DNA of 35,771 bases. Origin: JBBSGD01 sp038254435. GTDB taxonomy: Bacteria > Actinomycetota > CADDZG01 > WHSQ01. A program made the translations under genes and the position numbers. The DNA lies in contig JBBSGD010000019.1 of NCBI GenBank assembly GCA_038254435.1, positions 1-35,771 of the forward strand, read 5' to 3'. How positions within the stretch are numbered: position 1 is the first letter of the stretch; each line of letters begins with the position of its first letter. The notes under the pieces were generated by a model. It was not told where the DNA came from, did not search any database, and saw only the letters and a program-made list of their open reading frames with translations. Below are positions 31,585 to 35,771 of the stretch, in pieces.

Positions 31585-32225
31585 TGACCTCCCCGACCCA
31601 GGCGCAGGCCCCCACGCCTCGCAAGAGGCCGTTCTGGCGCGAGTTCCCGGCCCTCGTCTTCATCGCGGTGCTGGTCGCTCTCCTCCTCAAGACGTTCCTG
31701 GTCCAGGCTTTCTATATTCCATCGCTGTCGATGTACCCGACTCTCAAGAAAGGGGACCGGGTCCTCGTCGAGAAGGTATCCGGCTATGTGGCGGACCCCA
31801 AGCCGGGTCAGGTGGTCGTTTTCAAAACGGACTTCCTCGCCTCGGGCCCCGCTCCGAACCTGTCGTTATGGTCCAGGGTGGGCAACGATGTGCGCGAGCT
31901 CTTCGGCCTTCCGACCTCGGGCAGGGAGGATTACATAAAACGTGTGATCGCAGTCGGCGGCCAGAGGGTCTCGGCACAGGGCGGCAACGTGCTCGTCGAC
32001 GGCAAGCAGCTGCCCGAGCCCTATTTGCGTCCGGGCGTCAGCACTGCCGACTTCGGGCCGGTAGTGGTTCCCAAGGGAGACCTCTTCGTCATGGGCGACA
32101 ACCGGGCGCACTCAGACGACTCGAGGAGCTTTGGGGGCGTCCCCTTGAACGAGGTGGTCGGACACGCCTTCACCATCGTGTGGCCTCTCTCGGACGCCAC
32201 CTGGCTAACCGCCGGCGCCAGGTGA
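31584..32225 (+). CDS. lepB: Type I signal peptidase (first copy)
   Basis: Removes signal peptides of exported proteins; membrane-anchored by a helix at about 22-42. Catalytic Ser49 is in PSLSMYPTL and Lys119 in YIKRVIAVGG; the later boxes GDLFVMGDNRAHSDDSR and FGGVPLNEVVGHAF complete the family. A 213-residue, short, bacterial S26A enzyme. The GTG start shares one base with the rplS stop, so translation is probably coupled. Followed 38 bases later by a second signal peptidase. Confidence 0.95.
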   Translation: MTSPTQAQAPTPRKRPFWREFPALVFIAVLVALLLKTFLVQAFYIPSLSMYPTLKKGDRVLVEKVSGYVADPKPGQVVVFKTDFLASGPAPNLSLWSRVGNDVRELFGLPTSGREDYIKRVIAVGGQRVSAQGGNVLVDGKQLPEPYLRPGVSTADFGPVVVPKGDLFVMGDNRAHSDDSRSFGGVPLNEVVGHAFTIVWPLSDATWLTAGAR

Positions 32226-32248
32226 CCGCGCTAGGCGCGCAGCTCCTC

Positions 32249-32254
32249 TAATCT
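32249..32254 (+). promoter_or_regulatory. Candidate -10 box before the second lepB
   Basis: TAATCT with nine bases to the ATG at 32264; the gap is longer than in the other leaderless candidates. Confidence 0.3.
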
Positions 32255-32263
32255 TCTCCTGCC

Positions 32264-32998
32264 ATGGCAAAGGTCAACGAGGCGGTCCCCCCGCCGACAC
32301 AGACGACGCAGCGGCCGCCCCCACAGGGTGCGCCCTCTTCCGGCAACCCGAAACGGCGATGGACGTCGCACCTCACCGATTTGCCGATGCTGGTGATATT
32401 CGCTTTCTTGATCGCGGTTCTGATCAAGACGTTCGTGGTGCAAGCGTTCTTCATCCCGTCCGGATCGATGATCCCAACGCTGCGAGTGGGCGACCGTGTC
32501 GTCGTCGAGAAGCTGACCTATCACTTCCGGTCGCCGCGTGTAGGCGACGTAGTCGTTTTCGCGCAGGACCTCTACGGCAAGCAGCCGAGCCTTCCGTGGT
32601 ACGAGGACGGCCGCAACTTCTTTCGCGAGCTCGTCGGTCTACCGAGCTCGAGCGGAGTCGAGGACCTCATCAAGCGCGTCGTTGCTACGGGCGGGGACAC
32701 CATTCGTTACTCGGGCCATCCCCGCAAGCTGATCGTCAACGGCAAGCAGATCCCGCAGCCCTACGTGCGCGGCGGCGTGGACGTAAGCAGCCCGCCCCTC
32801 ACGTCGCACGAGTGCAAGCGTCTCAAGATGCAGCAGGCCGCAGCCGGCTGCCGTGTGCCCGACGGGGACATCTTCGTGATGGGCGACAACAGGGGTAACT
32901 CGAGGGACTCGCGCTTCATCGGGCCGATACCCGAGAGCAAGGTGGTCGGCCGGGCCTTCACGATCATCTGGCCGTGGTCGCACTTCTCGGGCCTGTAG
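32264..32998 (+). CDS. lepB: Type I signal peptidase (second copy)
   Basis: A 244-residue paralogue of the previous gene, with a longer Pro/Gln-rich cytoplasmic N-terminus (1-30) and a membrane helix at about 40-60. Catalytic Ser68 is in PSGSMIPTL and Lys137 in LIKRVVATGGD; VMGDNRGNSRDSRFIGPIPE is conserved. It carries an insertion with two cysteines (HECKRLKMQQAAAGC, about 183-197) before the MGDNR box, which may be disulfide-linked outside the cell. Tandem signal peptidases between rplS and rnhB are common in actinobacteria, presumably with different preprotein preference. Confidence 0.95.
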   Translation: MAKVNEAVPPPTQTTQRPPPQGAPSSGNPKRRWTSHLTDLPMLVIFAFLIAVLIKTFVVQAFFIPSGSMIPTLRVGDRVVVEKLTYHFRSPRVGDVVVFAQDLYGKQPSLPWYEDGRNFFRELVGLPSSSGVEDLIKRVVATGGDTIRYSGHPRKLIVNGKQIPQPYVRGGVDVSSPPLTSHECKRLKMQQAAAGCRVPDGDIFVMGDNRGNSRDSRFIGPIPESKVVGRAFTIIWPWSHFSGL

Positions 32999-33028
32999 AG
33001 GAATCGGTCGATCGCGCCGCTCGTTCGG

Positions 33029-33034
33029 TAGCAT
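33029..33034 (+). promoter_or_regulatory. -10 box of a leaderless promoter (rnhB)
   Basis: TAGCAT with eight bases to the ATG at 33043. Confidence 0.4.
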
Positions 33035-33042
33035 CCGCAGGT

Positions 33043-33750
33043 ATGGACTCGTCCGTGTTCGGCCGGCTCGAGGAGCGGCTCGCAAGCTCGGGATTCCTCA
33101 AGGTCGCGGGGGCCGACGAGGTAGGCCGGGGAGCACTCGCCGGGCCGCTGGTCGCGGCGGCAGTGATCCTGCCGCCGGGCGCGCAGATAGACGGCCTGCG
33201 GGACTCTAAGTTGTGCACGGCGCGGCAGCGAGTTCGCCTGGACGAGGTGATCCGGTCGCTTGCGCTCGCGGTGGCGGTGACGCGCGTCGGCCCCGATCGC
33301 ATAGATCGCGATGGGCTTCAGCCGTGCAACATCCAGGCGCTGCGCAGAGCGCTCAACAACCTCACGGTCCAGCCGGACTTCGCCCTGTTCGACGCGTTCA
33401 AGCTCACGCGCATGCGCTACCCGGCCCTGGCCGTCAAGAAAGGGGACGCGGTGTCGAGGAACGTGGCGGCCGCCTCGATCGTGGCCAAGGTCTACCGGGA
33501 CAGGATCATGCGGCGCTACCACCGGCGGTGGCCCGCCTACGGATTCGTCACCAACGTCGGCTACGGGACCCGCGAGCACTGGACCGCTCTTGGGCACGTC
33601 GGGCCGTGCGCCATCCACCGCAGGTCCTTCTACGGCGTCACCGGATTTCCGGACCAAGATGGTGTCGAAACCGATGCCGAGGCGCGAGACTGTGTGGGCC
33701 TGGCAGCGGAGGCCGCAGAGGCCGCAGAGAAGGGGTTGGGAGAGGCATGA
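33043..33750 (+). CDS. rnhB: Ribonuclease HII
   Basis: Cuts RNA in RNA/DNA hybrids and removes single ribonucleotides. The acidic site is visible as GADEVGRGALAGP (Asp25, Glu26), the Asp of LFDAF, and the Asp of VYRDRIM; RDSKL and GYGT are further conserved marks. The length of 235 residues is normal. The ATG at 33043 gives a normal N-terminus and follows TAGCAT by eight bases; an earlier in-frame ATG at 32974 would overlap lepB and is unlikely. The stop overlaps the DUF2469 start (ATGA). Confidence 0.94.
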   Translation: MDSSVFGRLEERLASSGFLKVAGADEVGRGALAGPLVAAAVILPPGAQIDGLRDSKLCTARQRVRLDEVIRSLALAVAVTRVGPDRIDRDGLQPCNIQALRRALNNLTVQPDFALFDAFKLTRMRYPALAVKKGDAVSRNVAAASIVAKVYRDRIMRRYHRRWPAYGFVTNVGYGTREHWTALGHVGPCAIHRRSFYGVTGFPDQDGVETDAEARDCVGLAAEAAEAAEKGLGEA

Positions 33751-34076
33751 GCGTCGAAGACCTCGAAAAGTACGAGGCCGAGATGGAGCTCCAGCTCTAC
33801 AAGGAGTATCGGGACGTGCTCCCGATGTTCAAGTTCGTCGTGGAGACGGAACGGCGCTTCTATCTCGCCAACGATGTCAAGGTCGACACGCGGCACGTGG
33901 GGCCCAAAGTGTGGTTCGAGGTGGAGCTGCGTGATGCCTGGGTGTGGGACATGCACAGGCCGGCTCGCTTCGTGTCTCACGTAAAGGTGGTCACCTTCCG
34001 CGACCTCAACGTCGAAGAGCTCGCACAGCTCGCCGAAAAAGACTTGCTTCCCGAGCCGCCCGGCTTCGAGCACTAA
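33747..34076 (+). CDS. DUF2469 family protein
   Basis: A 109-residue acidic protein of the actinobacteria-specific DUF2469 family. MSVEDLEKYEAEMELQLYKEYRDVLPMFKFVVETERRFYLAN is its hallmark, followed by FEVELRDAWVWDMHRPARFV. Function is unknown, but it regularly sits between rnhB and yraN in this phylum. The ATG overlaps the rnhB stop by four bases and is probably coupled to it. This gene is a strong marker of the taxonomic call. Confidence 0.93.
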   Translation: MSVEDLEKYEAEMELQLYKEYRDVLPMFKFVVETERRFYLANDVKVDTRHVGPKVWFEVELRDAWVWDMHRPARFVSHVKVVTFRDLNVEELAQLAEKDLLPEPPGFEH

Positions 34077-34112
34077 CGCGGCGGGTCCGGTATTTTCGTC
34101 GCACCTCCCGCC

Positions 34113-34118
34113 TAACTT
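34113..34118 (+). promoter_or_regulatory. -10 box of a leaderless promoter (yraN)
   Basis: TAACTT with seven bases to the ATG at 34126. Confidence 0.45.
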
Positions 34119-34125
34119 TGCCCCC

Positions 34126-34479
34126 ATGGACGCGCGACCCCGCCTCGGGCGGGCGGGAGAGGACCTTGCTGCGCTGGCCTACGAGTGGCGCGGATTCGAG
34201 GTGCTCGACAGGAACTGGCGCACGCGGTCGGGCGAGATCGACCTCGTCGCACGCAAGGACCGCCTGGTCGTCTTCTGCGAGGTGAAGACGCGCCGTACCG
34301 ACAGCTTCGGTCTGCCCGTAGAGGCCGTCGACCACAGGAAACAGGCGCGCCTGCGCCGCCTCGCCGCGCAGTGGCTAGCGTCCCGATCGCCCGGCTCGGT
34401 CGAGGTTCGCTTCGACGTCGTCTCCGTCATCGTCACCGGCGGCTCCCCGGAGGTGATGCACTTCCCCAATGCGTTCTGA
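34126..34479 (+). CDS. yraN: YraN / UPF0102 family putative nuclease
   Basis: A 117-residue endonuclease-like protein. The restriction-nuclease-type core is visible as GEIDLVARKDRLVVFCEVKTR (the Asp, Glu and Lys of a D-ExK site), preceded by LGRAGEDLAALAYEWRGFEVLDRNWR. Its role in vivo is uncertain, with links to DNA processing and recombination. It usually lies next to comM and dprA in actinobacteria, but here neither intact gene follows. Confidence 0.93.
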   Translation: MDARPRLGRAGEDLAALAYEWRGFEVLDRNWRTRSGEIDLVARKDRLVVFCEVKTRRTDSFGLPVEAVDHRKQARLRRLAAQWLASRSPGSVEVRFDVVSVIVTGGSPEVMHFPNAF

Positions 34480-34499
34480 TCAGCCCCGCGGCGGCGGCC

Positions 34500-34544
34500 G
34501 TTGGCAGCGTCGCCTTGTGCCGCGGCGAGCCCGGCCTTGCGCCC
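34500..34544 (+). pseudogene. Possible remnant of comM (start of the Mg-chelatase-like competence gene)
   Basis: Fifteen codons after yraN read VGSVALCRGEPGLAP, which resembles the N-terminus of ComM proteins in actinobacteria. The frame soon breaks (stop at about 34587) and the rest of comM is absent. It could be chance similarity, since the match is short. Confidence 0.22.
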
Positions 34545-34628
34545 GCTACTACTTCCATAGTAAAAGAGGACCGGCGGAGGACATAGAGGGGACAATCGGC
34601 CCGGTTTGAGCGTAGCCATGGGGTATCG

Positions 34629-35771
34629 ATGCGACTGGGATTTCTATCCGAGCTGAAGCTTGCCGGTCTCGGCCCTCTGTGGAGGAGGGCCCCGTTCGTG
34701 CTGCTGCGCTTCCCGGCCGTTCTGGCCGCGGTGCTGAGCGCAGCCTTCGTGCTCGGCCTGGCGGCTTCTGCTAACTCACTGTTTTTTTCGTCTCTGTCGA
34801 GCGCGGTGCTGGCTCGGGAGCTGAGCGGCCCCGAGAGGTGGGGCGGGGGATTGCAGGTGATCCGTTACGGAAGCTTCGGACGCGCCGGCAGCGACGCCAA
34901 GCACGCGCGCTGGAACGACGCTCTGGCGGCGGCGATCGGCAGGCTGAGCGGCCTCGGCGCACGCAGCCTTTCCATCGACGGGCTCGGGGCTCAGCTGAGC
35001 ACGCCCGCGTCGGGCGCCAAGCTCGCATTTTCGGTGCTGCTAACCCGGCAAGATGCCCTCTCTCACGTCACGGTGCTCGAGCACGGAGCGGCACCCGGCG
35101 TGTGGATGGCGGCCAGCAGAGCCCACTACTTGCACGTCGGACCCGGTGACCGCATCGACATAGGCGTGGAGGGTGCCTCTGCCCACAACAAGACGTTCAG
35201 CACGAGGGTCGCAGGCGTCTACCAGGATCTCGGGACGAGCTCCAGCCTGGCGAGCTTCTGGACTCCGCTCCAGGACGAGATCCTTCCCAGCGCTCCTGGA
35301 GGTGAGCCTCCGCCTCCCTTCCTGCTCGCAGGCCCCAGACTGTTCGAGCGCATTCAGGTGGCGCTGAGGCAGCCCGCGCGATGGCAGTGGAACTACCCTG
35401 TCAGAGCGGGGGGACTGACGGTGCCCGAGGCCGCTTCGCTGAACGCCGGCCTCGCCCGGGTGGAAGCCGAGTTCAAAAACCCCGCTACCACCCTCGGGCG
35501 TCAGTTCCGCAATGCGAACTACCTGACCTCGTTGGCGGACTTCCTCGGTGAGGCTAACTCCGTGGCGGGATCGACTGAGGGACCGATCGGGGCAATCTCC
35601 ATCGCGGGGGTAGTGGTGGCCTTGTTCGTGGTTGCCGCCGCAGGAGTGTTCGGCGTCCACCGTAGGCGCATCGAGATCGAGTTCCTCTCGGCCAGGGGCG
35701 TGACGCCTGGGAGCCTCGGACTTCGGGCTGCGCTCGAGGCTTCGCTGCCGGTTCTCGTGGGGGCCGCTGCA
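34629..35771 (+). CDS. FtsX-like permease, 3' end cut by window
   Basis: The open frame runs from ATG 34629 to the last base of the window (381 codons, no stop). A first hydrophobic segment lies at about 26-50, followed by a large extracytoplasmic region (about 55-320), then a second helix at about 323-345 (ISIAGVVVALFVVAAAGVFGV) leading into HRRRIEIEFLSARGVTPGSLGLRAALEA, the cytoplasmic loop typical of MacB/FtsX permeases. The long external domain is like those in lipoprotein-releasing or antimicrobial-peptide exporters. GGGG lies five bases before the ATG. The partner ATPase and the remaining helices are outside the window. Confidence 0.78.
   Translation, partial: MRLGFLSELKLAGLGPLWRRAPFVLLRFPAVLAAVLSAAFVLGLAASANSLFFSSLSSAVLARELSGPERWGGGLQVIRYGSFGRAGSDAKHARWNDALAAAIGRLSGLGARSLSIDGLGAQLSTPASGAKLAFSVLLTRQDALSHVTVLEHGAAPGVWMAASRAHYLHVGPGDRIDIGVEGASAHNKTFSTRVAGVYQDLGTSSSLASFWTPLQDEILPSAPGGEPPPPFLLAGPRLFERIQVALRQPARWQWNYPVRAGGLTVPEAASLNAGLARVEAEFKNPATTLGRQFRNANYLTSLADFLGEANSVAGSTEGPIGAISIAGVVVALFVVAAAGVFGVHRRRIEIEFLSARGVTPGSLGLRAALEASLPVLVGAAA

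Noticed and set aside
1..35771. CRISPR arrays, insertion sequences, prophage or rRNA genes
   Set aside because: No regularly spaced repeats, transposase or integrase motifs, phage genes or rRNA-like stretches were recognised in reading the window.

Overview
This is a 35.8 kb piece of a high-G+C chromosome that reads as an actinobacterium (Actinomycetota), probably a poorly cultured lineage. The evidence is the conserved actinobacterial order rplS-lepB-lepB-rnhB-DUF2469-yraN, the gltX/tRNA-Gln/tRNA-Glu arrangement, an actinobacterial-type SerC, an FxsA protein, a putative F420-dependent LLM enzyme, many GTG/TTG starts with 4-base gene overlaps, and many start codons preceded at 6-9 bases by a TAnnnT -10 box, which is the signature of leaderless mRNAs. 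No transposase, prophage, CRISPR array or rRNA was seen. No stretch longer than about 300 bases lacks a gene.

Region 1 (1-10.5 kb) is the most interesting part. It carries an actinobacterial version of the bacterial anaerobic purine/uric-acid catabolic cluster known from the E. coli yge/xdh/ssnA region. On the plus strand lie the end of a hydantoinase (ygeZ/hyuA family) and diaminopropionate ammonia-lyase (ygeX/dpaL). On the minus strand lie an LLM oxidoreductase, the peptidase ygeY, a fused FeS/molybdopterin xanthine dehydrogenase, the aminohydrolase ssnA and the carbamoyltransferase ygeW. These five start-stop junctions overlap by 4 bases, so they form one tightly coupled operon. A mug-type DNA glycosylase follows. 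Between the two arms sit a chimeric ORF with a VapC/PIN remnant and a small membrane protein, which suggests a rearrangement. The likely flow is: purine oxidation or reduction by Xdh (and perhaps the LLM enzyme), deamination by SsnA, ring opening by the hydantoinase, amide/carbamoyl removal by YgeY and YgeW, and 2,3-diaminopropionate to pyruvate plus ammonia by YgeX.

Region 2 (10.6-21.3 kb) is mixed housekeeping and hypothetical genes: a degenerate-LytM/lipase fusion, a YgjP-type metalloprotease, a Cys-less tandem rhodanese, fxsA, an SDR, greA, an amidohydrolase, a UPF0173 hydrolase, a secreted protein and a bPH2/SHOCT membrane protein. A strong intrinsic terminator, a second G-rich-loop hairpin and a perfect Rex/CRP-like palindrome lie in 12.35-12.61 kb.

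Region 3 (21.3-31.2 kb) holds gatCAB, an AspC-type aminotransferase divergent from serC, then serA, ilvE and gltX with tRNA-Gln(CTG) and tRNA-Glu(CTC). Together gatCAB, gltX and both tRNAs make an indirect Gln-tRNA system. Region 4 (31.2 kb to the end) holds rplS, two signal peptidases, rnhB, a DUF2469 gene, yraN, a possible comM remnant and the start of an FtsX-like permease cut by the window end.
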